From Bradyrhizobium canariense (lineage in GTDB: Bacteria > Pseudomonadota > Alphaproteobacteria > Rhizobiales > Xanthobacteraceae): a stretch of 64,000 nt of DNA. Position numbers and translations under genes: made by a program. Below the pieces are notes generated by a model. The model saw nothing but the letters and a program-made list of their open reading frames with translations, had not been told where the DNA came from and ran no database searches. The first letter of the stretch is position 1. Each line of letters starts with the position of its first letter. Shown piece after piece: positions 10,958 through 19,587 of the stretch. The DNA lies in assembly GCF_019402665.1 (NCBI RefSeq), contig NZ_VSST01000086.1, forward strand, positions 62,001 through 126,000, in the 5' to 3' direction.

Positions 10958-11341
10958 TCACTTCGTGCGGATAACGTCAGCAGACGTCACCTTCGCCTGA
11001 GCCGCCGCCTCGCCGGCACGGCGGAAGACGTTCTCCATCAGCCATTGCTCGTTGGGAAACTGCTCCGCCCACTCATCCCAGCCGGAATGCTTGCGATATT
11101 GGCCAAGGCGCCCGGACGCCAGCACGTCCTCGGTGCTCACGGCAACGCGGCGGTCGCAATCGGGCGCGACGTAGATCGCGTCTGCACGGCAATAGAGTTC
11201 GCACAAGAAACAAGTCTGGCAATCCTCGACGCGCGCGAGAACCGGCAAGCCGTCGCGGCCGGGATCGAGCACGTTGGCCGGGCACACCTCGATGCATGCC
11301 CCGCAATCGGTGCAGCGCTCCGCAACGATGAGTTCGATCAT
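10958..11341 (-). CDS. AprB-like two-[4Fe-4S] ferredoxin subunit (copy 1)
   Basis: A 127-residue protein with two full cysteine sets: C10-x2-C13-x2-C16-x3-CP, and C41-x2-C44-x2-C47-x3-C51. Each supplies four ligands, with the fourth exchanged between clusters as in bacterial two-cluster ferredoxins. After the clusters comes a tail of about 75 residues (QYRKHSGWDEWAEQFPNEQW) that ordinary small ferredoxins lack but AprB-type subunits have. The start ATG overlaps the stop of the flavoprotein gene by 4 bases, so the two should be made in equal amounts as a complex. The likely role is electron transfer to or from the flavoprotein. Confidence 0.85.
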   Translation of the reverse strand: MIELIVAERCTDCGACIEVCPANVLDPGRDGLPVLARVEDCQTCFLCELYCRADAIYVAPDCDRRVAVSTEDVLASGRLGQYRKHSGWDEWAEQFPNEQWLMENVFRRAGEAAAQAKVTSADVIRTK

Positions 11342-12942
11342 GACACCGCCTTGAGCTGACCGGGTTGGACGCCCGCAGAGCGACGATCCAGCGCGACCCA
11401 GACCCGATCCAATCCGCCGCTGAGCAGCCGCCCGGCCAATCGCGCATCCTGCACGGGATGATCCTCGCGACGGTGAAGTCCCCTGCTCTCATTACGCACT
11501 GCCGCCGTGGCGACGGACCAGCGTGCAGTGGCCAGCAGCGCCGCTGTCTCCCGCAAGGCGATCGAACTCGCCTGTCCGTGATTGGCCACCTCATTCCAAA
11601 AACCTTCGAGCGTTTGCGACGAGGCCGCGAGCCCTGCACCCGTGCGGAACAGATTCTTGTCAAACGGATGCATTTCGGCGCGCACGCCGTCCCTGGCTGC
11701 GGCCTTGTCAACGTCCTTTGGCCGGCCACGCGGACGCAGCCCGGCCTGCCCAAGCGGCGAGAGCTCCGTTGAGCGACTTTTCGTGCTGCGCGCCACGCGC
11801 GCGGCCGCGGCTCCCGCGAATACGCCGGACGACAATGCCCACGCCGAATTGACGTTGCCGCCGCCGGAAATCGCGCCCGCGACCTTTTCGCGCGAGGCGT
11901 TGTCGCCGGCGACGAACAGTCCCGGCACCGACGTCGCGCCATTCACATCATCGACGCGCACACCGCCGATGCCGCGGATCGTGCCGTCATTGTGCAGCGT
12001 GACTTCGAACCGGTCGCGGTAGGGATCAATCCCCCAGCGGTCGAACACCAGCGGCACGTTGGGCGAGATCGTGTGGAGCCTCGCCTTGATGTCGTCGGGG
12101 AGGCGATCGAGCGAACAGTAGACCGGTCCGCGTTGCAGCGCCCGCGCGAGACGGACGGTCTGTTCGGGACCGAAGGGAAGATCGAGCTCGTACCCGTCGA
12201 CGTCGTAATAGGTCGCGAACGCATAGGCCATGCTTCGCGTCATCGTCGAATGCGCCGGCGCGATGGTGTAGGCCGCGGTAAACTCCATGCCGGACATCTC
12301 CGCACCCGCCTCGGCCGCCATGAGATAGCCGTCGCCCGTGTTGGTTTGCGACCCCAGCAGATGTGACAGGAAGCTGGTGCCGCCGGCCGCGAGCACCACC
12401 GCACCGGCTGCAATCCGATAGGCCCGGCCACCGACCTGCCGACGCTGACCACCCGCGCCGCCAATCGACCCATCGGACCGCGCTAACAACTCGAGAACGG
12501 GCGAGTGATCGAGAATGGTGACGCCGTGGTCCAGCACCTGCTGCCGCAACGCGCGCATATATTCAGGCCCGCGCACCGCGCGGTAGTTCACCCTCCCTTC
12601 GTCGTCCACGCCAAATTTGTAGTATCGAGCAAGCGTCGGCAGCGTGCGCCAGGTCTGATCGAGGATGCGATACATCCACTCTGTCTCGCCAAGGCCGAGG
12701 CCGGCGGCAATCCGACTGGCGACGGCCGTGTCGCGCGCCGCCGGAGGGTCCGGCGGCACCCACCAATGGCCCGGCCCCGCGGCCGCCGTAACGCCGCTGG
12801 TGCCGCAATAGCCCTTGTCAGCCAGCACCACCTTCGCCCCCGCCTGCGCGGCCGAGGTCGCCGCCCAGGCGCCCGCCATGCCGCCACCGACGATCAACAC
12901 ATCAGCCATCAGCGACAGTTCTTCAAGCGACGACGAAACCAC
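11338..12942 (-). CDS. FAD-dependent fumarate reductase/AprA-type flavoprotein (copy 1)
   Basis: A 534-residue flavoprotein. DVLIVGGGMAGAWAA near the N-terminus binds FAD. A TGDGYLMAAEAGAEMSGMEF segment, a PGLFVAGDNA motif and the C-terminal ESRGLHRREDHP motif mark the succinate dehydrogenase/fumarate reductase/AprA superfamily. The GTG at 12942 is chosen because GGAGG lies 6 bases before it; the ATG at 12909 has no such site. It is coupled to the ferredoxin gene by ATGA and divergent from an SsuABC-type importer. AprA homology points to a two-electron redox reaction on a sulfur compound; this is inference, and fumarate-reductase-like activity is the alternative. Confidence 0.82.
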   Translation of the reverse strand: MVSSSLEELSLMADVLIVGGGMAGAWAATSAAQAGAKVVLADKGYCGTSGVTAAAGPGHWWVPPDPPAARDTAVASRIAAGLGLGETEWMYRILDQTWRTLPTLARYYKFGVDDEGRVNYRAVRGPEYMRALRQQVLDHGVTILDHSPVLELLARSDGSIGGAGGQRRQVGGRAYRIAAGAVVLAAGGTSFLSHLLGSQTNTGDGYLMAAEAGAEMSGMEFTAAYTIAPAHSTMTRSMAYAFATYYDVDGYELDLPFGPEQTVRLARALQRGPVYCSLDRLPDDIKARLHTISPNVPLVFDRWGIDPYRDRFEVTLHNDGTIRGIGGVRVDDVNGATSVPGLFVAGDNASREKVAGAISGGGNVNSAWALSSGVFAGAAAARVARSTKSRSTELSPLGQAGLRPRGRPKDVDKAAARDGVRAEMHPFDKNLFRTGAGLAASSQTLEGFWNEVANHGQASSIALRETAALLATARWSVATAAVRNESRGLHRREDHPVQDARLAGRLLSGGLDRVWVALDRRSAGVQPGQLKAVS

Positions 12943-13399
12943 CGTGGTCCTCCGGACAATGTGCGGCCGCCCTTCCGCGCCGGACGCAGAAGCGTGCCAC
13001 CTTCTCGCGGCATGTTTGGGCGAGGCGGCGCGCAGGTCAATGAAAGGCAAAACTCTTTTCGCGGCTCAACGCGAGCAAGTCGTGCCGTCCTTGCCGGTGT
13101 CGGGGCGACGCCTGTTTCGTCGTAGAACAAGCTTCTCCAGCTGGGACGGCGGATAAAATGAAACTTCTCGGCCTAAGGCAGGCGAAAAGCGAATCAAAGC
13201 CTCTTCAAAACTCGAAAGAAGCTTCCTCATTGACACGCGATCGGAGAACAGATTCCCTACGAAGCGCAGCCACTCGAGCGCGATCGTTTCGAAATTGGCA
13301 CAGCGACATCAGTTCACTGGACCGTCTGCCTGATTTCCTGAAGTGTGCCCCGCAAAGGCTCATGGCGAGCCGCTCGAACAGGAATTCAAGAGACATCAA
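12943..13399. other. 457-base divergent regulatory gap
   Basis: This gap separates the minus-strand flavoprotein/ferredoxin pair from the plus-strand importer genes and must hold promoters for both. Short open frames in it have no ribosome site or conserved look. I see no clear operator by eye. Confidence 0.5.
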
Positions 13400-14407
13400 A
13401 TGAACGGATCGAAGCTTTTGCAGGCCGTGGCGCTCGCGCTGACGATCACGGCAGGTGGCGTAAACGGCCTCCGCGCGGAGACAGCTCAGCTTCGCATCGC
13501 CCAGCAATTCGGCATCGCCTATCTTCCGCTCATCGTCGCCAGCGAAAAGGGCCTGATCGAGCAGGAAGCCAAGGCGGTCGGCATTGCCGCGCCGAAGATC
13601 GAATGGCTCCGGTTGTCCGGCGCGGCGGCCATGAACGAGGCGCTGATTTCGGGCGGGCTCGATTTCGCCACGGCGGGCATCACGCCGATGATCCTGACCT
13701 GGGACAAGACGCGGACCACGGCCAAGATCATCGGCGTCGCCGCACTGGGCTCGATGGCCAACATCCTGACCACCAACAATCCGAACATCAAGACGCTGGC
13801 GGACTTCACCGAAAAGGACCGGATCGCGCTTCCCTCGGTGAAGGTCGGCTTTCAGCCGATCGTGCTCCAGATGGCGGCGGACAAGGCGTTCGGCAAGTAC
13901 GACAAGCTTGACGAACTCACCGTCAGCATGCCGCATCCGGACGCGACGGCCCAGATCCTGTCGGGCCATTCCGAGATCACGGCGCACTTCACTTCGCCGC
14001 CATTCTCGCAGCAGCAATTGGCGAGCGGCAAAGTACATCAGGTCCTCAACAGCTACGACGTGCTCGGTGGTCCGCATACCTTCAACGTGGTCTACTCCAC
14101 CACGAAGTTCGTCAATGACAATCCGAAAACGATCCAGGCGTTCGTCCGCGGTCTCGATCGGGCCAATGAGTGGATCAAGGCCAATCCGAAGGAAGCAGCC
14201 GCGCTCTACATCAAGGCGGAGGGTTCGAAGCTCGCGCCCGATTTCGTCGAGGGCATCATCCGCGACAAGGACGTCAACTTCACGACGGCTCCGGAAGGCG
14301 CCCAGAAGTTCGCGGACTTCGAGGCCAAGGTCGGCCTGATCAAGCAGGCGCCGGCATCATGGCGGGACCTGTTCTGGTCCGGCCTCGGAGAGAAGCCTGG
14401 AAGCTGA
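13400..14407 (+). CDS. SsuA/TauA-type ABC transporter substrate-binding protein
   Basis: A 335-residue exported protein. The signal peptide is residues 1-25 or so (MNGSKLLQAVALALTITAGG, cleavage near LRAE). The mature part begins TAQLRIAQQFGIAYLPLIVASEKGLIE, the standard opening of nitrate/sulfonate/taurine binding proteins. It is the first gene of a three-gene importer with ATPase and permease directly downstream. Its ligand is likely a sulfonate or sulfur ester, judged from the neighbouring sulfur genes rather than from residues. Confidence 0.9.
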   Translation: MNGSKLLQAVALALTITAGGVNGLRAETAQLRIAQQFGIAYLPLIVASEKGLIEQEAKAVGIAAPKIEWLRLSGAAAMNEALISGGLDFATAGITPMILTWDKTRTTAKIIGVAALGSMANILTTNNPNIKTLADFTEKDRIALPSVKVGFQPIVLQMAADKAFGKYDKLDELTVSMPHPDATAQILSGHSEITAHFTSPPFSQQQLASGKVHQVLNSYDVLGGPHTFNVVYSTTKFVNDNPKTIQAFVRGLDRANEWIKANPKEAAALYIKAEGSKLAPDFVEGIIRDKDVNFTTAPEGAQKFADFEAKVGLIKQAPASWRDLFWSGLGEKPGS

Positions 14408-14408
14408 C

Positions 14409-15224
14409 ATGAACGTCGCTCCGCGACTGACGGGCCTCGCCGGCGACAAGGCGTCGCCAACGTTGCTTGAACTCGATCGCGTCAGCATAAGCTATCCGAC
14501 CTCGGACGGGATTCTCACGGCGGTCGAGGACGTCAGCTTCAGGATTTCTGCCGGCGAACGGCTGGTGCTGCTGGGCCCATCCGGCTGCGGCAAGTCCACG
14601 CTGCTGCGCGCCGTCGGCGGCTTCCTCAAACCGAGTGCCGGCGAGGTCCGCATGAACGGTCGGCGCATCGGGGCCCCAGGCCCCGACCGTATGACCGTGT
14701 TTCAGGAATTCGACCAGTTGCTGCCCTGGCGCACGGTCCTCGGCAATGTGCGCTATGCCTTGGAGAGGGGAAGAGCGCTGTCCCGCCGGGACGCGGAGCA
14801 AATTGCCCGTCGCTGGCTCGAACGCGTCGGACTGAAGAATTTCGTCGACGCCTTTCCTCACACGCTATCCGGCGGAATGAAGCAGCGCGTTGCAATCGCG
14901 CGGGCCTTTGCTTTGGAGCCGGCGCTGCTGCTGATGGACGAACCCTTTGCTGCGCTGGACGCGTTGACGCGGCGCCAGATGCAGGACGAACTGCTCAGGC
15001 TATGCGAGGAGACGGGGAACACCGCCTTGTTCGTGACGCACGGCATCGACGAGGCGATCCGCGTCGGGACCCGTATCCTGGCCCTGACGCCACATCCCGG
15101 ACGGCTGGCCGCGACGTTCGATGTCCCGCCGGAAACCCGGGCCCGTGGCACCGCAGGTTTCGGCGAGCTGGAACGGCGGATTCAGGAGACTGTGTTCTCT
15201 GCTCCGGAAATCGGCCATGTCTGA
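14409..15224 (+). CDS. SsuB/TauB-type ABC transporter ATP-binding protein
   Basis: A 271-residue ABC ATPase: Walker A GPSGCGKST near residue 57, Q-loop in VFQEFDQLLPWRT, signature LSGGMKQR, Walker B LLLMDEPFAALDA and the switch His in FVTHGIDEA. It starts one base after the binding-protein stop and overlaps the permease gene by 8 bases, so the three genes form one operon. It powers uptake of the ligand of the upstream binding protein. Confidence 0.93.
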   Translation: MNVAPRLTGLAGDKASPTLLELDRVSISYPTSDGILTAVEDVSFRISAGERLVLLGPSGCGKSTLLRAVGGFLKPSAGEVRMNGRRIGAPGPDRMTVFQEFDQLLPWRTVLGNVRYALERGRALSRRDAEQIARRWLERVGLKNFVDAFPHTLSGGMKQRVAIARAFALEPALLLMDEPFAALDALTRRQMQDELLRLCEETGNTALFVTHGIDEAIRVGTRILALTPHPGRLAATFDVPPETRARGTAGFGELERRIQETVFSAPEIGHV

Positions 15225-16041
15225 CATCGGGGCTCCAAAACTCGTTCGCGCGCCTGCGTTGCGGCGCGCGCTCGCGGGAACGCCCTGGCGGCGCTTCATC
15301 ATCCTCGCCGGCTTTGCTCTCGTCTGGGAGCTCTATGCGCGCTGGCTCGACAACGGGCTTCTGCTGCCGACCCTGGGCGCGACGCTCTCGGCGCTGTGGT
15401 CTGCCATCCTGTCGGGCGAACTGCCGAACCGCGCGTTGACCTCGCTACGGGTTCTCATCACCGGCTACGCGCTGGGCGTTGTCATCGCGGCGGTGCTCAC
15501 GACCTTCGCGGCCCTGTCGCGCTGGGGCAATGAAGCCCTCGGCCTGTTGACCTCGATGTTCAACCCGCTCCCCGCGATCGCACTACTTCCCATCGCGCTG
15601 CTGTGGTTTGGTGTGGGTACGCCGAGCCTCATCTTCGTGATCGTGCACTCGGTTCTGTGGCCGGTGGCCCTCGCCTGCTACGGCGGTTTTCTCGCGGTGC
15701 CGCCGACGCTGCGAATGGCCGGCCGCAACCTCGGCCTTTCAGGCGGCCGGTTCGTCGCGGAAATTCTGGTGCCAGCAGCGTTCCCTCAGATCCTGTCGGG
15801 CCTGCGGATGGGCTGGGCTTTCGCCTGGCGCACGCTGATCGCTGCCGAGTTGGTGTTCGGCGTCAGTGCCCGCTCCGGCGGAATCGGCTGGTTCATCTAC
15901 ACCAACCGCGCGCAGCTGGAGACGGCGAGCGTCTTTGCGGGACTGCTCACCGTGATTCTGATTGGTCTCCTTGTGGAGGGCGTGATCTTCCGAACCCTGA
16001 CGCGGATCACGGTGCAGCGTTGGGGCCAGGTGCAAACCTAG
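15217..16041 (+). CDS. SsuC/TauC-type ABC transporter permease
   Basis: A 274-residue inner-membrane protein with about six hydrophobic segments and the EAA loop (RMAGRNLGLSGGRFVAEILVPAAFPQI) in the middle. The start at 15217 (MSDIGAPK) keeps the overlap with the ATPase gene to 8 bases. The gene overlaps the 3' end of the convergent DUF3088 gene by 4 bases, so there is no room for a terminator between them. Confidence 0.92.
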   Translation: MSDIGAPKLVRAPALRRALAGTPWRRFIILAGFALVWELYARWLDNGLLLPTLGATLSALWSAILSGELPNRALTSLRVLITGYALGVVIAAVLTTFAALSRWGNEALGLLTSMFNPLPAIALLPIALLWFGVGTPSLIFVIVHSVLWPVALACYGGFLAVPPTLRMAGRNLGLSGGRFVAEILVPAAFPQILSGLRMGWAFAWRTLIAAELVFGVSARSGGIGWFIYTNRAQLETASVFAGLLTVILIGLLVEGVIFRTLTRITVQRWGQVQT

Positions 16042-16439
16042 TGCGTGGCCGCCCCGGGAAGCGTCGGGTCGACGTCATGGCGATCGATGCCCTCGTGGTG
16101 AACATATGGGAATGCGTAGCGGTCTGCCAGATAGCGGAGTATCCGCTCCGAGGAATCGAGGAAGCGCCGGCCGTTGGCGACACCGGCATCCTCTGGCACC
16201 GGCTGGGTCTCGTCGAAGACCAGGACCGGAAGCGATTGATGTTGCTCGCCCAGAATCTCGACGAGCGCCGTTCGAGGCCGCAGGAATGGCAGCCGATGCA
16301 CCTCGATCTGCGTTGCGAGACCGGGAAACGACGCCAGTAATCCCTCGATTGCGTTGCAGTGCGGGCAGACGAAGAAGCGCCCCGGCTGGTCGGGATCTTC
16401 AAATCCTGGCTTGAGCAGGAACAGGCGATCTCCACTCAT
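16038..16439 (-). CDS. DUF3088 thioredoxin-like protein
   Basis: A 133-residue small protein. MSGDRLFLLKPGFED and the CPHC motif at residues 25-28 match the DUF3088 family, which has a thioredoxin-like fold with a CxxC redox site. It lies 27 bases after the second AprB-like ferredoxin gene, at the 3' end of the MetY-MetQ-flavoprotein operon. A thiol/disulfide role on a sulfur intermediate would fit the context, but no activity is known to me for this family. Confidence 0.72.
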   Translation of the reverse strand: MSGDRLFLLKPGFEDPDQPGRFFVCPHCNAIEGLLASFPGLATQIEVHRLPFLRPRTALVEILGEQHQSLPVLVFDETQPVPEDAGVANGRRFLDSSERILRYLADRYAFPYVHHEGIDRHDVDPTLPGAATH

Positions 16440-16466
16440 GACCGTTCTCCGGATTCGACATGATCT

Positions 16467-16787
16467 TCAGTGGCCGAACAGCCGATAGCTCCGATCGGCC
16501 GCCCGCAAGTGGCAGCTTTCATCGACCCACCCGACGGCACGCCGGTAACTTCCCAACACAGCGGCTTCTTTCAGCGCAGCCACGTCGATCGCTTGCGGCG
16601 CATCGGCAAACGGCGAGACGAACAGCGCATCCTCCGGGCAATAGAGCTCGCACAGGAAGCAGGTCTGGCAGTCGCTCTGGCGAGCGATCGTTGGAATTCC
16701 GTCGGTCTTGTCGAAGACATTGGTCGGGCACACGTTGACGCAGATGTCGCAAGCCGTACAGCGCTCGGCATCAATGACCTCGATCAT
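16467..16787 (-). CDS. AprB-like two-[4Fe-4S] ferredoxin subunit (copy 2)
   Basis: A 106-residue protein homologous to the ferredoxin at 10958: C10, C13, C16, C20 then C40, C43, C46, C50, and the shared CQTCFLCELYC core. The C-terminal tail is about 55 residues, some 20 shorter than in copy 1. The start overlaps the flavoprotein stop by 4 bases (ATGA), the same coupling as in copy 1. It probably forms a heterodimer with the flavoprotein at 16784. Confidence 0.85.
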   Translation of the reverse strand: MIEVIDAERCTACDICVNVCPTNVFDKTDGIPTIARQSDCQTCFLCELYCPEDALFVSPFADAPQAIDVAALKEAAVLGSYRRAVGWVDESCHLRAADRSYRLFGH

Positions 16788-18412
16788 TCCGCGGCCTCCG
16801 AATATTGCGCCCAGACCAACGGACGCGCTGATGTCCAGACGTCGTCGAGCCCTCCGGACGTCACGTAGTGGCGGTAGCGGTCGTCCTGCTCGGGATAGTC
16901 GTCGCGGCGATGCATTCCCCGGCTTTCCTGACGCGCCAGCGCGCTGCGATACATCCAGCGCGCGGTCGCAAGCATGGCAGCGGCTTCCCGCGCACGCAGC
17001 AATTCCTGTTCGTCCGGCGAAGCCGCATGCGACGCCTCCGACCACAAACCGTCCAGCCGATTGAGCGACTCGCCCAGTCGCCCGGCCTCGCGGAAGTAGT
17101 TCAACTCGTAGGGAAACACCTCGTCCTGAACGCTCCGCGCAAGTGCGCCGCCCTGCAATGTCCGTCCATTGCCGGAGCGCAGACCAATCGTGCCGCGGCG
17201 GAACGCCTGGCGTCCAACTGTGGCGCCCAGTTGGCGCGCGAACTCGGCCGCGCCCTGGCCGGCCCAGTAGCCTGAAGACATCGCCCAGGCGGCGTTGTGG
17301 CTGCCGCCGCCGGTGAAACCGCCGCAGATCAACTCTCGGGTCGCAGCGTCACCTGCCGCGTAGAGACCCGGCACCGTCGTCGCACAGCTGTCGTCGACGA
17401 TACGCAGACCACCTGTCCCGCGAACGGTTCCTTCGAGGCGCAACGTGATCGGAAAGCGTTGCGTGAAGGGATCGATACCGGTGCGGTCGAACGGAAGGAA
17501 GAAGTTCGGTTGGGAGACGCGCATGTGCCGCTGGGTCTCCGCATCAGCCTCATCGAGTTGAGCAAATACGGGGCCCTTGCGAAGCGCCCGTGCAATCACG
17601 GAGCGGCCGCCCTTCGACGACGCGCCCGGAATGACGCTGCCCTGCTGGTCGGTAAAACTCGCCCAGCTGTAGAACAGGGTCTTGGTCACCGATCCGAACG
17701 CCGGCGAGATCGCGTAGGCGTTGGAGAACTCCATGCTGGTGAATTCCGCCCCCGCTTCCGCGGCAAGGAGATAGCCGTCACCGGTCAGCACGTTCGATCC
17801 GAGCGTCTTGCTGAGAAAGGCGCATCCGCCGGTGGCGATCACCACGGCCTTGGCGTTGACCGCCCAGCGATCTCCCTTCTGGCGGCGCAAGCCTGCGGCG
17901 CCGGCCACCACGCCATTGCCATCGACCAGCAGTTCGAGCGCCGGCGAATGATCGAGGATGGTGACGCCGGCCTGCTTGGTCCGCTTGCGCATCAGGCGCA
18001 TGTATTCGGGGCCCTGCAGCGAATTCCGCTGCGGCTTGCCGTCCTCATCTGCGGGATAAGGATAACCCCAATCGGCAAGCTGGTTGCTCTGGGCGTAGGT
18101 CCGGTCCAGCACGCGCGCCATCCAGCGGCGGTCTTGGAGATAACCACCCAGTTTCTCGCGACCGGCCATCGCGGCCTCGCGGTGTTCAGGGACGGGGTCG
18201 ACATACCACACACCGGTGCCGGCCGCCGCGGTCGCGCCTGAGGTGCCGCAAAAACCCTTGTCCGCCAGTACGACGCGTGCACCGTGTTCGGCCGCACTGA
18301 TCGCGGCCCAGGTGCCCGCGGGACCGCCGCCCAGCACCAGCACGTCGGCGTCGAACACAATCGATCCTGCCGAACTCGACAGCTTCTCGGCGCGGTCATA
18401 TCGCTTCGTCAT
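16784..18412 (-). CDS. FAD-dependent fumarate reductase/AprA-type flavoprotein (copy 2)
   Basis: A 542-residue paralogue of the flavoprotein at 11338. It has the FAD motif DVLVLGGGPAGTWAA, TGDGYLLAAEAGAEFTSMEF, PGLYAAGDAA, and the C-terminal ESRGMHRRDDYPEQDD motif seen in SdhA, NadB and AprA. The ATG at 18412 is preferred over the one at 18430 because GGAG lies 7 bases before it. It is part of a minus-strand operon: MetY, MetQ, an 83-residue protein, flavoprotein, ferredoxin, DUF3088. That context ties it to sulfur metabolism more firmly than copy 1. Confidence 0.83.
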   Translation of the reverse strand: MTKRYDRAEKLSSSAGSIVFDADVLVLGGGPAGTWAAISAAEHGARVVLADKGFCGTSGATAAAGTGVWYVDPVPEHREAAMAGREKLGGYLQDRRWMARVLDRTYAQSNQLADWGYPYPADEDGKPQRNSLQGPEYMRLMRKRTKQAGVTILDHSPALELLVDGNGVVAGAAGLRRQKGDRWAVNAKAVVIATGGCAFLSKTLGSNVLTGDGYLLAAEAGAEFTSMEFSNAYAISPAFGSVTKTLFYSWASFTDQQGSVIPGASSKGGRSVIARALRKGPVFAQLDEADAETQRHMRVSQPNFFLPFDRTGIDPFTQRFPITLRLEGTVRGTGGLRIVDDSCATTVPGLYAAGDAATRELICGGFTGGGSHNAAWAMSSGYWAGQGAAEFARQLGATVGRQAFRRGTIGLRSGNGRTLQGGALARSVQDEVFPYELNYFREAGRLGESLNRLDGLWSEASHAASPDEQELLRAREAAAMLATARWMYRSALARQESRGMHRRDDYPEQDDRYRHYVTSGGLDDVWTSARPLVWAQYSEAAE

Positions 18413-18474
18413 CACGCGTCTCCAAGTCATTTCTATGCGGCCCTTCAGCCGTCACGGGCAATGTGCTGCAAAAG

Positions 18475-18726
18475 CTAGGCGACGCGGGCAACCAGGACGT
18501 CCGCCGTGGCGTCCGCGAACTCGGATGACATGTCGTCGAAGAGAGCGAGCTCCCGAACCGTTGCAGCACGCGGACGAGGGTTCGAAGCCGCGGAGCCTCG
18601 CTGATTCAAGAAAAATCGGTCGAGCGCCCGCACGAACCCGGGCGAACCCGCTATGTCCGCGGCATGTCTCTCGCTTCCGGCCACGAAGGCAAAGCTCATC
18701 TGATTGACGTCGACGACATAGATCAT
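18475..18726 (-). CDS. Small 83-residue protein of unknown function
   Basis: I do not recognise a family. The gene is credible: AAGGAG lies 8 bases before the ATG, codons are GC-rich in third position, and it fills the gap between the MetQ and flavoprotein genes of one operon. The protein (MIYVVDVNQMSFAFVAGSER at the start) is soluble, with no membrane segment, cysteine or signal peptide. It could be an accessory or assembly factor of the flavoprotein complex. Confidence 0.6.
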   Translation of the reverse strand: MIYVVDVNQMSFAFVAGSERHAADIAGSPGFVRALDRFFLNQRGSAASNPRPRAATVRELALFDDMSSEFADATADVLVARVA

Positions 18727-18755
18727 CGCGCGATCTCCTTGCGTAGCGCGTCCGT

Positions 18756-19553
18756 CTAGCTGCCGAACCCGGCGGGAATGAAGGCCGGGATCTTCTCCTC
18801 GATGAACTGCTTCACCTCGGGAGAATTGAACACCTGGATGAATGCCTTCAAACGCGGATCGTCCTTCTTGTCCGGGCGCGCGGTGAACCGCAGCACGAGG
18901 CCTTCGTCGACCGTGCGATCGATGATCAGTGCCGATTTTGGGTCGCCCCCGGCGGGGATCAAATAAGTGATGTTGACGAGCGCAAGCGTCACGTCGTCCA
19001 GCGACCGATAGGTCTGCGCCGGATCCAGCTCGACGATCTTGAGATTCTTGGGATTGTCCGTGATGTCGAACTTGCTGACCGAGAAGCCTTTGCCCGGCGC
19101 CAGCTTGATCAGCCCGGCCCGCTCGAGCAGGATCAGGCCGCGGGCGCCGTTGAGCGGCTCGTTCGGAATGGCGACGCTGTCGCCGGACTTGATCTCGTCC
19201 AGCGTCTTGATCTTCTTCGAGAACAGGCCGACCGGGGCGATCACGCCGACCTTGTCGACCTGCACGAGGTTGAAACCCCGCTGCTTGTTCTGGAGCGCCA
19301 GATAGGTGGCGTGCTGAAACAGATTGGCGTCTACCTCGCCGCTGTTGACGACCTCGTTCAACACGACCCAGTCCGAGAGCTCGACGATCTTGACGTCTTG
19401 CCCCTTCTCCTTGGCGAGCTTGGCGGCAAAGGCCGCCAGCTGTCCGACCGGACCAGCGCTGGTTGCAATTTTCAACGGCTCGTCAGCGACGGCGGCAGCA
19501 GTGAGCGCAAGCCAAAGGCCCACGGCCTGGGCGGCTCGAAGAACAGTTCTCAT
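18756..19553 (-). CDS. MetQ/NlpA-family substrate-binding protein (copy 1)
   Basis: A 265-residue exported protein. The signal peptide runs MRTVLRAAQAVGLWLALTAA and there is no lipobox cysteine, so it would be free in the periplasm rather than a lipoprotein. The NlpA/MetQ core is clear: VVNSGEVDANLFQHATYL, VAIPNEPLNGARGLILLERAGLI. These proteins bind methionine or related sulfur amino acids. No MetN ATPase or MetI permease is in the window, so it must use a distant or shared transporter. The gene lies 34 bases after metY. Confidence 0.87.
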   Translation of the reverse strand: MRTVLRAAQAVGLWLALTAAAVADEPLKIATSAGPVGQLAAFAAKLAKEKGQDVKIVELSDWVVLNEVVNSGEVDANLFQHATYLALQNKQRGFNLVQVDKVGVIAPVGLFSKKIKTLDEIKSGDSVAIPNEPLNGARGLILLERAGLIKLAPGKGFSVSKFDITDNPKNLKIVELDPAQTYRSLDDVTLALVNITYLIPAGGDPKSALIIDRTVDEGLVLRFTARPDKKDDPRLKAFIQVFNSPEVKQFIEEKIPAFIPAGFGS

Positions 19554-19587
19554 TGTCTCAAGTCCATTCCAGTTCAGATGATGTGCT

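Noticed and set aside
12505..13125. 206-codon plus-strand open frame
   Set aside because: Antisense to the AprA-like flavoprotein; arginine-rich composition typical of shadow frames.
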